Positions 17,262-26,138 of a stretch of DNA of 45,885 nt are shown piece by piece. The position numbers and the translations under genes are program-made. The notes below the pieces were generated by a model. That model searched no databases and was not told where the DNA came from. It saw only the letters and a program-made list of their open reading frames with translations. The DNA is from an uncultured Lachnospiraceae bacterium (GTDB taxonomy: Bacteria; Bacillota; Clostridia; Lachnospirales; Anaerotignaceae). The first letter of the stretch is position 1. Every line of letters starts with the position of its first letter. The stretch covers positions 1-45,885 of the forward strand of contig CALWKY010000077.1 of assembly GCA_944381395.1 (NCBI GenBank), written 5' to 3'.

Positions 17262-17969
17262 ATGGCAAAAAAGGTATTGATCGTAGATGACGAAAAAAAT
17301 ATCGTGGATATCATTGCCTTCAATTTAAAAAGAGAGGGCTATGAAGTAATTAAGGCATTTAATGGTGAGGAAGGTGTGGAAAAAACATTTTCTGAGGAGC
17401 CCGATTTGATTTTGCTGGATATTATGATGCCCAAGCTGGATGGATATGAGGCTTGTAAAAAGATACGGGAAAAGAAAAACACACCGATCATCATGCTGAC
17501 AGCCAGGGCGGAAGAAGTGGATAAAGTGCTGGGACTGGAATTAGGCGCTGACGATTATGTCACAAAGCCTTTTGGCGTGCGGGAATTGATGGCAAGAGTG
17601 AAAGCTAACTTGAGAAAGGTTTCTGTACGGGAAGAGGAAAAGCAGCCTGCTTCTTCTGGTGAAAATGAACTGAAGTTAGGCGAATTAACCATCAACGCAG
17701 AACGCTATGAGGTACGCAAGCGGGGACAAGTATTGGAGCTGACCCTGCGGGAATTTGAACTGCTGCGTTTTTTGGCGACACAAAAAGGTCAGATTTTTTC
17801 CAGAGAAACGCTTCTGGAAAAAGTTTGGGGATATGAGTATTTCGGAGATGTGCGTACTGTGGATGTAACGGTACGCCGTCTGCGGGAGAAATTAGAGGAT
17901 GACCCTGGAAAGCCCGTCTATATTTTGACCAAACGGGGCATTGGATACTACTTTGAAAATAACGGATAA
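17262..17969 (+). CDS. walR: Response regulator WalR (YycF)
   Basis: A 235-residue OmpR-family regulator controlling cell-wall turnover genes. The receiver domain (1-120) has Asp9/Asp10, the phosphoacceptor Asp53 in LLDIMMP, Thr80 and Lys102. The winged-helix domain (about 135-233) has LTLREFELLRFLA and VDVTVRRLREKLEDDP. AAAGGAGGAC precedes the ATG at 17262. It is followed by walK, and the locus also carries yycH, yycI and walJ homologues, which supports a WalR assignment over PhoP. Three matches to the WalR half-site lie downstream at 19883-19910. Confidence 0.92.
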   Translation: MAKKVLIVDDEKNIVDIIAFNLKREGYEVIKAFNGEEGVEKTFSEEPDLILLDIMMPKLDGYEACKKIREKKNTPIIMLTARAEEVDKVLGLELGADDYVTKPFGVRELMARVKANLRKVSVREEEKQPASSGENELKLGELTINAERYEVRKRGQVLELTLREFELLRFLATQKGQIFSRETLLEKVWGYEYFGDVRTVDVTVRRLREKLEDDPGKPVYILTKRGIGYYFENNG

Positions 17970-18014
17970 ACAAAAAGCAAAAGAATTGGGAAGAAGATTA
18001 GGTGAGCGGCGATT

Positions 18015-19796
18015 GTGAAAAACATGAGAAGTATCAAATGGAAATTGATGATCATGTACCTGGGTCTGGTATTGATTGTCATGATTGTTAGCGGTACTTA
18101 TATTTTGCTGACATTGAAAAATAACGAGATCAATAAAAGCAATCAGCAGCTGGCACTCTATGCAGAAAAAATCAGTGAGCAGGTGATCCATTCCGCTACG
18201 GATGCGGAAAACATTCAGGAACGGCTGAGCAATACTTTGACCAGTGCGGAGAATATGCAGGGAAATGTATTGGACGCTTATGGCGTGACCATTGCCTCTA
18301 CTGCGGTTTTGCAGGAGCCGTACCCTACCTTTACGGACTCTGCAATTTTAGCGGCTATGGATGGGCAAATATCGTATTCTTTTGCCAAAAAGAGCACAGA
18401 CTCCTCAGGGCTGGTGCGGGAATGGATTACTTGTGCCTACCCTGTAGAGAATGAAGCAGGAGAAGTAGAGTATATCGTTTATACCCGTATGGATGCGGGA
18501 GATATGCAGGAAAATCTGGTTGCTTCTGCACAGACCATTTTAGTTTCTGCTGTCATTAGTTTGATTTTGGCGGCCGCTATGGGATATATCTTTGCACAAA
18601 CATTAACAGGTCCTATATTAGCGCTGACAAAGGGAGCAAAAGCATTGGCAAACGGAAAACTGGACCAGAGTCTGAAGGTGCGCAGCAGTGATGAAATTGG
18701 CCAGTTAACCAGCAGCTTCAACTATATGGCACAGGAATTGAAAAAGAATATGTCGGAAATCTCCAAAGAAAAAAACCGGCTGGAAATTATTTTGCATAAC
18801 ATGACAGACGGTGTGCTTTCTTTTGACGGAGATGGCAATTTGATTCATATCAATACAGCTGGCATTGATTTATTGAAAACAGACCGCAGAAATATGAATC
18901 TGAGTGAATTTCTTCACACCTATGATATTAATGCAGGCGTATACTTGGATATGGAAAAGGAAAATGCCAACCGCAGTGTTATTTTTCCTGTAGGAAAACA
19001 ATTCTTGAAGGCTAGTTTTGCGCCTTACGGCAATAAGCAGGGGCAAAGAGAAGGCGTGGTTGTGGTATTGCAGGATATTACGGAGCAGAAAAAGCTGGAT
19101 GACATGCGTAAAGAATTTGTAGCCAATGTCAGCCATGAATTACGCACCCCTTTAACTACCATCAAGAGTTATACGGAAACACTGATGGAAGGCGCTTTGG
19201 AGGAAAAAGATCTGGCACAGGAATTCTTAGGCATTATCGACGGCGAAGCGGACCGTATGGCTTTTTTGGTGCGGGATCTGCTGCAGTTAACCCGATTTGA
19301 TAATAAACAGGTACGTCTGGATATTACAGAAATTGATTTGAATGATTTTCTTTCCCGTATGGTACGCCAGAGCCAGATTCATGCAGAGGCAAAACAACAG
19401 ACGCTGACCTTTACGCCTTATGAAAAGCCTGTGATTATTTATGGCGATAGGGATCGTATCAGCCAGGTTGTCAATAATATTATTACCAATGCCATTAAGT
19501 ATTCTTTGGAGCATGCCAGCATCCGTGTTTATATCACAGAGGATCAGGATTATTATAAGGTATCTGTCAAAGATACAGGCATGGGAATTTCCAGAGAAGA
19601 CCTGCCTCGTATTTTCGAGCGGTTTTACCGTGTGGATAAAGCCAGAAGCCGCGCAATGGGCGGTACCGGTTTGGGGCTTGCCATTGCCAAAGAGATTATG
19701 GAGAGCCATCAAGGTAAGCTGACAGCGGAAAGCGAGTATGGAAAGGGTACCACAATGACCATGTGGTTTTATAAAAATTTCCCGCCCATGGAGTGA
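18015..19796 (+). CDS. walK: Sensor histidine kinase WalK (YycG)
   Basis: A 593-residue membrane kinase. In order: short cytoplasmic tail, first membrane helix (about 11-32), an extracellular domain of about 145 residues, second helix (about 174-196), HAMP domain (about 197-245), PAS domain (LEIILHNMTDGVLSFDGDGNLIHIN), HisKA with phosphoacceptor His374 in FVANVSHELRTPL, and HATPase_c with NAIKYS, DTGMGIS and GGTGLGLAIAKEIM boxes. GTG start with AGGTGA nine bases upstream. The full WalK architecture, including PAS, is present. It senses wall or lipid II status and phosphorylates WalR. Confidence 0.92.
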   Translation: MKNMRSIKWKLMIMYLGLVLIVMIVSGTYILLTLKNNEINKSNQQLALYAEKISEQVIHSATDAENIQERLSNTLTSAENMQGNVLDAYGVTIASTAVLQEPYPTFTDSAILAAMDGQISYSFAKKSTDSSGLVREWITCAYPVENEAGEVEYIVYTRMDAGDMQENLVASAQTILVSAVISLILAAAMGYIFAQTLTGPILALTKGAKALANGKLDQSLKVRSSDEIGQLTSSFNYMAQELKKNMSEISKEKNRLEIILHNMTDGVLSFDGDGNLIHINTAGIDLLKTDRRNMNLSEFLHTYDINAGVYLDMEKENANRSVIFPVGKQFLKASFAPYGNKQGQREGVVVVLQDITEQKKLDDMRKEFVANVSHELRTPLTTIKSYTETLMEGALEEKDLAQEFLGIIDGEADRMAFLVRDLLQLTRFDNKQVRLDITEIDLNDFLSRMVRQSQIHAEAKQQTLTFTPYEKPVIIYGDRDRISQVVNNIITNAIKYSLEHASIRVYITEDQDYYKVSVKDTGMGISREDLPRIFERFYRVDKARSRAMGGTGLGLAIAKEIMESHQGKLTAESEYGKGTTMTMWFYKNFPPME

Positions 19797-19882
19797 TTTT
19801 TTGTCGTAAAAAAGTGCTTGAAACAGTTTGCAATTCCACAGATTTTCTCATACACCGCAGGGAAATTTGGGTGTTAGGAAAC

Positions 19883-19926
19883 TGTAAGGGCGCTGTAACA
19901 TTGCTGTAACATTGCTGCTGTATAAT
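19883..19926 (+). promoter_or_regulatory. Triple WalR-box promoter
   Basis: TGTAAG (19883), TGTAAC (19894) and TGTAAC (19905) are spaced by exactly five bases each, an 11-base period. The last two fit the published WalR motif TGTWAH-N5-TGTWAH exactly; the first differs at the last base. A perfect TATAAT follows at 19921-19926 with no good -35 box, as expected for an activator-dependent promoter. It lies between walK and the small exported protein gene, so WalR likely controls its own accessory genes. Confidence 0.8.
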
Positions 19927-19974
19927 AAAACTGCCAAAAATATGAAATTTGACAGGAAAGGATGGCGGCAAAAT

Positions 19975-20424
19975 ATGAAAGATTTTCTAAAACGCACACT
20001 GACATTTGCAGCGGCTTTTGTGTTTGCCGCAACATTAGGAGCGGTCAATGTTTCTGCGGCACAATGGAAGAAAGCGGAAGTATATACCGCCTTTGAACAG
20101 GTTGTGGATGAACAGAGAGAAACCCAGTCTACCTTTGCTGCGGGAGATATCCTTTATGGCGAGGCTTTGCCTGGTACCTGTATTACGATTACCATCAGTT
20201 CAGAAACTTCAGAAACGGTTTATAGTACAAAAGTTGGCGCAAGCTGCATTTTTAATCTGCCGTTTTCATTGGAAGAAGGAAAAAATGATATTACAGTAGA
20301 AGCAGAGTATGACGGGCAGACGCAAGAACTTTGCAGTGTGCAGGTTACCAGACTTTCACAGGAAGTGAAAGATAAACTGGAACATATTATCGTTTTTCCC
20401 ATGGCTCTTTTTGTAGCCAGATAA
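19975..20424 (+). CDS. Small exported protein of unknown function in the wal locus
   Basis: A 149-residue protein I do not recognise. It starts with a clear Sec signal peptide (KR, hydrophobic core, likely cleavage after VSA near residue 28). The mature part is about 120 residues, rich in Thr and Ser and in short beta strands (PGTCITITISSETSETVYSTKV, NDITVEAEYDGQTQEL), suggesting one Ig-like or beta-sandwich domain, and ends with a hydrophobic stretch. The start at 19975 has AGGAAAGGAT upstream; an earlier in-frame start at 19912 overlaps the promoter. It is the first gene after the triple WalR box and precedes yycH by 56 bases, so it may be a wall-acting or WalK-modulating protein (inference). 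Confidence 0.75.
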   Translation: MKDFLKRTLTFAAAFVFAATLGAVNVSAAQWKKAEVYTAFEQVVDEQRETQSTFAAGDILYGEALPGTCITITISSETSETVYSTKVGASCIFNLPFSLEEGKNDITVEAEYDGQTQELCSVQVTRLSQEVKDKLEHIIVFPMALFVAR

Positions 20425-20480
20425 GGAAGAAAGTCGTATTTCAGTAAGCAAGTAAATAAGAAAAGAGGAGAAGCGGTGAA

Positions 20481-21935
20481 GTGTCCATGAAGCTATACAA
20501 GATCACAAATCTTGTCATAATCCTTCTGGTCGTAACCGCTGTCTATCAAACAGGAAGGTTATGGCTTGAGGGAACGACAAGCCATAACTTTTTTTATGCA
20601 GTTGGAGAATTTTTCCAGCAGGAAGATAGAGTGGAAGCAGACGGTAATGTATTGCTGGCCACACGCTATGCAGTAGGCGGCGGAGACCGGAAGTTCTCAT
20701 TGTATTACCCGGACGAAGTAGGCGGCAGCGCGTTGCTGGAAACTGCCAACCAGACGTTAAATCAAATTATAAGCAACATTACCCGCGGAGAAAAAATGGA
20801 AGCTGACTGGCAGGAAATGCTGGAAAGCAAATCTTTGGTTTTACAGTATGACTTTACAGTACAGACGGAGGATTATCTGCCTGGGTATAATAAATTAAAT
20901 ACGTCCCAAAGAATGGATTCTTTTGACTATATCGTGATTGTGCCGGCGGAAAGCAGCGGCATTAGCAGCGCGTATTTTGTAAATTCTCAAAGTAATGAAT
21001 GTATACGCTGGCAGGCGAGCAATGTAAGTTCTGCGCCGGATCTTTATGCGGCTTTGGAAGAAGCGGAAAATACGGGGCTTACCTATATTGCCACCGGTCA
21101 GAGAGAAACATACAGCCGTATGATCCGCAGAAATTTGTTTGTGCCCCAGTGGTCGGAGAAGACCTATTCTTACGCTGCCTTAGTCAGACAGGACTGTTTT
21201 GGCAGTGATGACAATGTGAACCGCAGTGAACTGGAAAATGCGGTCTCTAACTTTTTCCGTAACTTTGCAGTGGACTGGAGCCGCAGGGATGAAAGCGGCA
21301 CGTATATTTTTAGTGACAGTTCTGTTGTAGTGCGTTTTTATCCGGAAAGGGATCTTTTAGAATACTTTAGTTATGAAAGCTATGATGCGCAGGAACAGAC
21401 TGGATTATTGGAAGGATACCAGATCTGCTGTGATTTGCTGAAAAAAGATTCTTCGCTGAAAACAGATGTTTACCTAGCAGATGTATCCAGAGACGGCAAT
21501 GAGTGGACTTATTACTTTGATTATGCAGTCAATAATATTCCAGTGGAGCTTTCTGATGAGATTCAAGAAATGATTGGCTCGAAACATGCCATTGAAATGA
21601 CAGTAAGGGATAATCAAGTGCGTACCTATAGCCGGTATGCGGTGAATTTTGCAGCATCAGACAGCCAGATGCTGCAAGTGGGTGAAGACCATGATTTTGT
21701 AGATGCACTGAACCGTGCTGTAGAAGAATATCGTCAAATGGAACAGGGACAAGATGTACAAAATGTGCAGAATATTTATTTGGCGTACTATTCTGAAAAG
21801 GCGGCAGATACACAAGAAGAGCAAAACATCAGCATGAAATGGTTTGTGGAATTGTACGATCATTTGTATCGTATCGATACTGCCGATCCGCAGCCGGAAG
21901 AAGCGGAAGAAACGGAAAACACGCCCCAGTCTTGA
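20481..21935 (+). CDS. yycH: YycH-like WalK regulator
   Basis: A 484-residue protein with one N-terminal membrane helix (about 6-26) and a large extracellular part. Position after walRK and before yycI, and the overall layout, match YycH, which forms a complex with YycI and WalK and modulates kinase activity. Sequence similarity to Bacillus YycH is low in general, so the call rests partly on context. GTG start with AGAGGAG ten bases upstream; an ATG two codons later has poorer spacing. The C-terminus is acidic and Pro/Glu/Thr-rich. Confidence 0.78.
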   Translation: MSMKLYKITNLVIILLVVTAVYQTGRLWLEGTTSHNFFYAVGEFFQQEDRVEADGNVLLATRYAVGGGDRKFSLYYPDEVGGSALLETANQTLNQIISNITRGEKMEADWQEMLESKSLVLQYDFTVQTEDYLPGYNKLNTSQRMDSFDYIVIVPAESSGISSAYFVNSQSNECIRWQASNVSSAPDLYAALEEAENTGLTYIATGQRETYSRMIRRNLFVPQWSEKTYSYAALVRQDCFGSDDNVNRSELENAVSNFFRNFAVDWSRRDESGTYIFSDSSVVVRFYPERDLLEYFSYESYDAQEQTGLLEGYQICCDLLKKDSSLKTDVYLADVSRDGNEWTYYFDYAVNNIPVELSDEIQEMIGSKHAIEMTVRDNQVRTYSRYAVNFAASDSQMLQVGEDHDFVDALNRAVEEYRQMEQGQDVQNVQNIYLAYYSEKAADTQEEQNISMKWFVELYDHLYRIDTADPQPEEAEETENTPQS

Positions 21936-21956
21936 TAGAAAGGAGGAAAGCAGTCT

Positions 21957-22820
21957 GTGGAATGGAGTAGTGCAAAAAAAGTGGTGATTCTATTATTGCT
22001 GGCCTTAAACGGTGTACTGTTTGCTTTAAATTTACAGCAGATGCACCAAAACAGCATGACAGGCAGTGAAGAACGTACTGTTTTTGAAGTACTGTCTGAG
22101 TATGGCATTAGCCTCTATACAGAACTGCTGCCCGATGAAGAAATCATGCCAAGACTAACCATCTCTGTACCAGAGTATACAGCAGAAGAAATTTCTCGAC
22201 AGTTTTTTGCTGGAGAAACCGTAACAGAGGAAAAAACGGAACATGGCATACGCTATACAGCGTCTGCCGGCTCTTTGGTTATACAGGATGGAAAGGGGAT
22301 TTATGATCCTGCTCAAACAGGAGAAACCATCTCTGGTTTGGGGTATGATCGGGCGGTCCAGGCTGCACAGACCTTCTTAAAATCCATTCCTTGGATGGAA
22401 CAAGATATGGTTTTGGATCAGGTGAAGCAGGCAGAAACCGGATTTACTGTTTCTTTCTATGGGACCTATGAACAACGCGGAGTTTTTGCAGACTGGTGTA
22501 AGATACTGGTGACGGAAAACGGTGTCGAGCAAATAGAATTTACAACGGGTGAAATTACTGGTTTTACAGGGGAAGAAAAGGAAATCTGCCGTTGTGATGA
22601 GGCGCTGCTTACTTTTTTACGGAGCCTGCAAGATCAGGAAAAAACGCCGCTGACTATTGAACGAATTGAATTGGGATATGACGCGCAGGAAGGAGAAGCC
22701 CTGTCTGCCGGCACACAGATCAATCTGATCCCTTGCTATCGCATTTATGTGGTGGAATGGGATATGCCATTTAGCGTGAATGCTTATACTGGCGAGGAGA
22801 ATGTAACTGCAGAAAAATAA
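21957..22820 (+). CDS. yycI: YycI-like two-component system regulatory protein
   Basis: A 287-residue protein with a short cytoplasmic start (MEWSSAKKVV), one membrane helix (about 8-27) and an extracellular domain, as in YycI. The opening M-[DE]-W-[SG]-x-[AT]-K-x-I-x-I-x-x-F/L pattern is typical of the family. It follows yycH by 21 bases with AAAGGAGGAAA as ribosome site and a GTG start. It is expected to act with YycH on WalK at the membrane. Confidence 0.82.
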   Translation: MEWSSAKKVVILLLLALNGVLFALNLQQMHQNSMTGSEERTVFEVLSEYGISLYTELLPDEEIMPRLTISVPEYTAEEISRQFFAGETVTEEKTEHGIRYTASAGSLVIQDGKGIYDPAQTGETISGLGYDRAVQAAQTFLKSIPWMEQDMVLDQVKQAETGFTVSFYGTYEQRGVFADWCKILVTENGVEQIEFTTGEITGFTGEEKEICRCDEALLTFLRSLQDQEKTPLTIERIELGYDAQEGEALSAGTQINLIPCYRIYVVEWDMPFSVNAYTGEENVTAEK

Positions 22821-22862
22821 TGGCTTTTCAAAAAAATCCTTTTCAGATCAGGCATTTCGTGA

Positions 22863-22970
22863 TATAATGCCTAAATAATAGAAAAAAGCAGAACAATGTC
22901 GTCTGTCTCAGAGAAAATAATGTGAAAGGAAAGCAAAGAAATTTGCTTTTCCTTTTCTGCGCTTTTTTAT
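22863..22970 (+). promoter_or_regulatory. Possible murA promoter and leader hairpin
   Basis: A perfect TATAAT at 22863-22868 has only a weak TTTTCA 17 bases upstream. A hairpin follows (GGAAAGCAAA with TTTGCTTTTCC, about 22927-22955) and a T-run near 22965, which could terminate yycI read-through or attenuate murA. Confidence 0.4.
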
Positions 22971-23067
22971 GCCTTAAGTTAGGAGAGGGCAGGAAAAACG
23001 GAAACCGGTTTCCTAAAAAGCAAGGGGAAGGAATGAACCGATACACTTTGGAAGGATGAAGCGTTTT

Positions 23068-24330
23068 ATGGATAAACTGATCGTGAAGGGGCGGAAACGT
23101 CTGGCAGGTGAGGTCAATATCAGTGGTGCGAAAAATGCTGTTGTTGCCATCATCCCTGCCGCGATTATGGCGGAAGGCGCCAGCGTGGTGGAAAATCTGC
23201 CTTGCATCGAAGATGTCAGCTGTCTATGCAAAATCATCGAAAAAATTGGTGGTACCTGCCAGTACATAGATCGTCATACATTAAAGATTGATGCGACCGG
23301 TCCTTTAGATACTTGCGCAACCTTTGATGAAGTACGGAAAATGCGTGCATCTTATTATTTTTTAGGCGCGCTTTTGGCGCGTTATAAAAAAGCTGAGGTT
23401 TCTTTGCCCGGCGGCTGTAATTTTGGCGTGCGCCCCATTGACTTACACTTAAAAGGTTTTCGTGCGTTGGGTGCTACAGTCATCGAAGGGGATGGCGTAG
23501 TGAAAGTATACGCAGACAAATTGGTAGGAACTTCCATTTATATGGACCAGGTCAGCGTAGGCGCTACCATCAATATCATGTTGGCAGCAACTATGGCAGA
23601 GGGAATTACAACCATTGAAAATGCTGCGAAGGAGCCCCACGTTGTTGATACAGCTAACTATCTGAATATGATGGGCGCACAGATCAAAGGTGCAGGTACC
23701 GATGTGATTCGTATTCGTGGTGTGGAAAAACTGCATGGTGCACAGTATGCCATTATTCCGGATCAGATCGAAGCAGGCACCTATATGATTGCGGCAGCCA
23801 TTACCGGCGGTGATGTGCTGGTGAAAAATATTATCCCCAAGCATATGGACAGTTTGACTGCAAAACTGGAGGAAATGGGGATCCAGATTGAAGAAGGCGA
23901 TGATAGCATTCGTGTCTGCGCCAATCATCCTTTGCATGGTGTGAATGTGAAAACCATGAGCTATCCTGGCTTTCCGACAGATCTCCATCCCCAGATTGTA
24001 GCGCTGTTAAGCGTTTGTGACGGGATTAGTAAAATTACGGAAAATGTTTGGGAAAATCGATTCCAATATGTGGAACAGCTGTGCAAATTAGGCGCAAAGA
24101 TCCAAGTAGATGGCCGTGTGGCAACAATGGAGGGAATTGAAAAATACCATGGCGCAAAAGTAAGTGCCACTGATCTGCGCGCAGGCGCCGCAATGGTGAT
24201 TGCTGCCTTAGCTGCAGAGGGTGAAACAGAAATAGACGGCGTTCGCTACATTGATCGTGGTTATGAAGACATTGAGGAAAAATTAGGCGCGCTGGGTGCG
24301 GATATTCACCGTATTCATGTAGCGGATTAA
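23068..24330 (+). CDS. murA: UDP-N-acetylglucosamine 1-carboxyvinyltransferase
   Basis: A 420-residue EPSP-synthase-fold enzyme that adds enolpyruvate to UDP-GlcNAc, the first committed step of peptidoglycan synthesis. Seen: Lys22 in SGAKNAV, active-site Cys117 in the LPGGCNFGVRPIDLH loop (a Cys predicts fosfomycin sensitivity at the target level), and the late RAGAAMVIAAL. The start at 23068 gives the usual MDKLIVKG beginning with GGAAGG 12 bases upstream; an ATG at 23056 lacks spacing. Placing murA between yycI and walJ couples wall synthesis to the Wal locus. Confidence 0.95.
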   Translation: MDKLIVKGRKRLAGEVNISGAKNAVVAIIPAAIMAEGASVVENLPCIEDVSCLCKIIEKIGGTCQYIDRHTLKIDATGPLDTCATFDEVRKMRASYYFLGALLARYKKAEVSLPGGCNFGVRPIDLHLKGFRALGATVIEGDGVVKVYADKLVGTSIYMDQVSVGATINIMLAATMAEGITTIENAAKEPHVVDTANYLNMMGAQIKGAGTDVIRIRGVEKLHGAQYAIIPDQIEAGTYMIAAAITGGDVLVKNIIPKHMDSLTAKLEEMGIQIEEGDDSIRVCANHPLHGVNVKTMSYPGFPTDLHPQIVALLSVCDGISKITENVWENRFQYVEQLCKLGAKIQVDGRVATMEGIEKYHGAKVSATDLRAGAAMVIAALAAEGETEIDGVRYIDRGYEDIEEKLGALGADIHRIHVAD

Positions 24331-24335
24331 AAAAT

Positions 24336-24384
24336 AAAGCGAGCGTTCTATCGTGATTTGCAACGGCTGACACTCGCTTTTTTT
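24336..24384 (+). terminator. Possible terminator after murA
   Basis: AAAGCGAG pairs with CTCGCTTT around a long loop and is followed by a T-run. It overlaps the leader of walJ, so read-through is possible. Confidence 0.55.
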
Positions 24385-24423
24385 ATGACAGTGGAAATAT
24401 GGCAGGAAAGGAGCGTAGGCAAA

Positions 24424-25218
24424 ATGTCGGTGAAATTTTGCAGCATTGCCAGCGGCAGCAGCGGTAACTGCATTTATGTGGCAACGGATCATACCCGCAT
24501 TTTAATTGATGCGGGAATTAGCGGCAAGAAAATAGAAGCCGGTTTGGCTGCCCTTTCTGAAAGCGGAGAAAAAATTGACGCGCTTTTTATTACCCATGAA
24601 CATATGGACCACATTAAAGGTGCCGGTATTTTTTCCAGAAGATTTGATATTCCCATTTATGCCACGATGGGCACTTGGCAGGCAATGGAAAGCCAGCTGG
24701 GGCATATTATACCGCAGAATAAGCGTTTTGTTTACGAAGAAGAAGCCTGCGTCATCAATGATATTTGTGTGAAGCCTTTCCAGATTCCCCACGATGCGGC
24801 AGAACCGGTAGGGTATCGCATTGAGACGGAAAAAACTGCGGTAGCCATTGCTACGGATATTGGACATGTAACAGAAACAGTGAAAGAAAATATCGGCGGA
24901 TGCAAACTGATTTTACTGGAAGCAAATCATGACGAGGAAATGGTAAAAAAAGGAAGCTACCCTTGGCATTTGAAGCAAAGAATTTTAGGAGAGAAGGGGC
25001 ATTTGTCCAATCATACAGCAGGTGCTTTACTATCTGAAGTCATGAGTGGAAAAACGGAGCATGTATTTTTGGGGCATCTGAGTGATGAAAATAATACTCC
25101 GCATTTGGCATTTGATACGGTAGAGCAGGTCCTGCGGGAAAATAAAATTCAAGTCGGGACATACTTAAAAATGGATTTGGCGTTACGCCACAGTAATTCT
25201 CACTTGGTGGAGTTATAG
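24424..25218 (+). CDS. walJ: MBL-fold hydrolase WalJ (YycJ)
   Basis: A 264-residue metallo-beta-lactamase-fold protein, the conserved last member of the wal locus. Zinc ligands THEHMDH at residues 57-63, the N-terminal FCSIASGSSGNC, a late NHDEEMV and GHLSDENN are visible. Family members have been linked to coordination of wall synthesis with cell division and to 5'-exonuclease activity. Start ATG at 24424 follows GGAAAGGAG; an upstream in-frame start lies in the terminator stem and is rejected. It is 4 bases from rlmH, so co-transcribed. Confidence 0.9.
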   Translation: MSVKFCSIASGSSGNCIYVATDHTRILIDAGISGKKIEAGLAALSESGEKIDALFITHEHMDHIKGAGIFSRRFDIPIYATMGTWQAMESQLGHIIPQNKRFVYEEEACVINDICVKPFQIPHDAAEPVGYRIETEKTAVAIATDIGHVTETVKENIGGCKLILLEANHDEEMVKKGSYPWHLKQRILGEKGHLSNHTAGALLSEVMSGKTEHVFLGHLSDENNTPHLAFDTVEQVLRENKIQVGTYLKMDLALRHSNSHLVEL

Positions 25219-25222
25219 GAAT

Positions 25223-25702
25223 ATGAAAATTACCATTTTTTGTGTAGGAAAACTAAAAGAGCGGTATTGGCAGGATGCCATTGCGGAGTACAGCAAACGC
25301 TTAAGCAGGTATGACAAACTGGAGATCATTGAGGTGCCTTATGAAAAAGCGCCGGAAACTATGAGTGCGGCTCAAGAAGCAGCAGTGATGGAAAAGGAAG
25401 GACAGCGCATCCTCAAATACGTACGCGATGACATGTATGTCGTTGCATTAGCGATTCAGGGAAAAACTTATACCAGTGAAGGGTTGGCGCAAATGCTGGA
25501 GAAAAAAGCGTTAAACGGCGTTAGTCATATTGCGTTTGTTATTGGCGGATCTTTGGGATTAAGCCCAGAGGTTTTGAACCGGGCAGAGGAAAAAATCAGT
25601 TTTTCTGCCATGACATTTCCCCATCAGCTGATGCGGGTGATATTATTGGAGCAAATATACCGGGCAGAAAAAATCAATCATCATGAGCCATACCACAAAT
25701 AA
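25223..25702 (+). CDS. rlmH: 23S rRNA pseudouridine-1915 N3-methyltransferase
   Basis: A 159-residue SPOUT methyltransferase that methylates pseudouridine 1915 in helix 69 of 23S rRNA. The SAM-binding trefoil knot is marked by FVIGGSLGLSPEV, and the C-terminus has the classic EQIYRA and PYHK ending. Start ATG at 25223 lies 4 bases after walJ with TATAGGA overlapping the walJ stop. In Bacillus subtilis the orthologue is YydA, also near the yyc genes. Confidence 0.95.
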   Translation: MKITIFCVGKLKERYWQDAIAEYSKRLSRYDKLEIIEVPYEKAPETMSAAQEAAVMEKEGQRILKYVRDDMYVVALAIQGKTYTSEGLAQMLEKKALNGVSHIAFVIGGSLGLSPEVLNRAEEKISFSAMTFPHQLMRVILLEQIYRAEKINHHEPYHK

Positions 25703-25738
25703 AAGTGCTTCTTGTGAAGCTGTTTTCTAAAAAAATAG

Positions 25739-25775
25739 AGCCGGAATCCTTAGGAAGGATTCCGGCTGCTTTTAT
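25739..25775 (+). terminator. Strong terminator after rlmH, possibly bidirectional
   Basis: AGCCGGAATCCTT (25739-25751) pairs perfectly with AAGGATTCCGGCT (25755-25767), then GCTTTTA. On the minus strand a run of seven T follows the same stem. Confidence 0.85.
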
Positions 25776-25892
25776 TTGTGTTGTGTTCTTAGGAAGAGTA
25801 CCGCTCCTTTTCGGAAATCAAAGTGAAGAAGCCGTTGATTTGAAAAACTCCTGTTATGGAAAAGTATAACGGCTTATAGAAAAGGAATCCAC

Positions 25893-26135
25893 TTTTACAC
25901 AGGCAGTGTGGATAATTTTGTGCACAGGCGAAAAAACCTTGTGGATAAACTGTGGATAAAAGAGACAGGTATGTGGATATCTTTTCTTCTGCAAAAACGG
26001 ACGGCAATATGTTCAATTATCCAGAGAAAATAAGGTTTTTTTGAGAGAAAAGAAAAACAGATGTTCCGAAAATGAGGAAACATCTGTTTGAGTTCTCTTT
26101 ACTTTTCCACAGGCAGGAATGGGAATTGTGGAAAA
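25893..26135. promoter_or_regulatory. DnaA-box cluster between rlmH and murC
   Basis: Six exact matches to the DnaA consensus TTWTNCACA on either strand: TTTTACACA (25893), TGTGGATAA (25907), TGTGGATAA (25940), TGTGGATAA (25951), TTTTCCACA (26103) and TGTGGAAAA (26127). Three near matches add to this: TTGTGCACA (25918), TGTGGATAT (25972) and TTATCCAGA (26018). The three perfect minus-strand boxes are 33 and 11 bases apart, on one helical face. The genes on both sides converge and end in terminators, so promoters are not expected here. Likely a DnaA-binding control site; no dnaA gene or clear unwinding element is present. Confidence 0.8.
26050..26093 (-). terminator. Intrinsic terminator of murC
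   Basis: On the minus strand AAACAGATGTT pairs with AACATCTGTTT (with two extra pairs nearer the loop), followed by a T-rich tract. It lies about 45 bases after the murC stop. Confidence 0.75.
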
Positions 26136-26138
26136 CTT

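Noticed and set aside
25703..26138. Chromosomal replication origin
   Set aside because: DnaA boxes are present but no dnaA or dnaN gene and no clear AT-rich unwinding element; a DnaA control cluster is the more modest reading.
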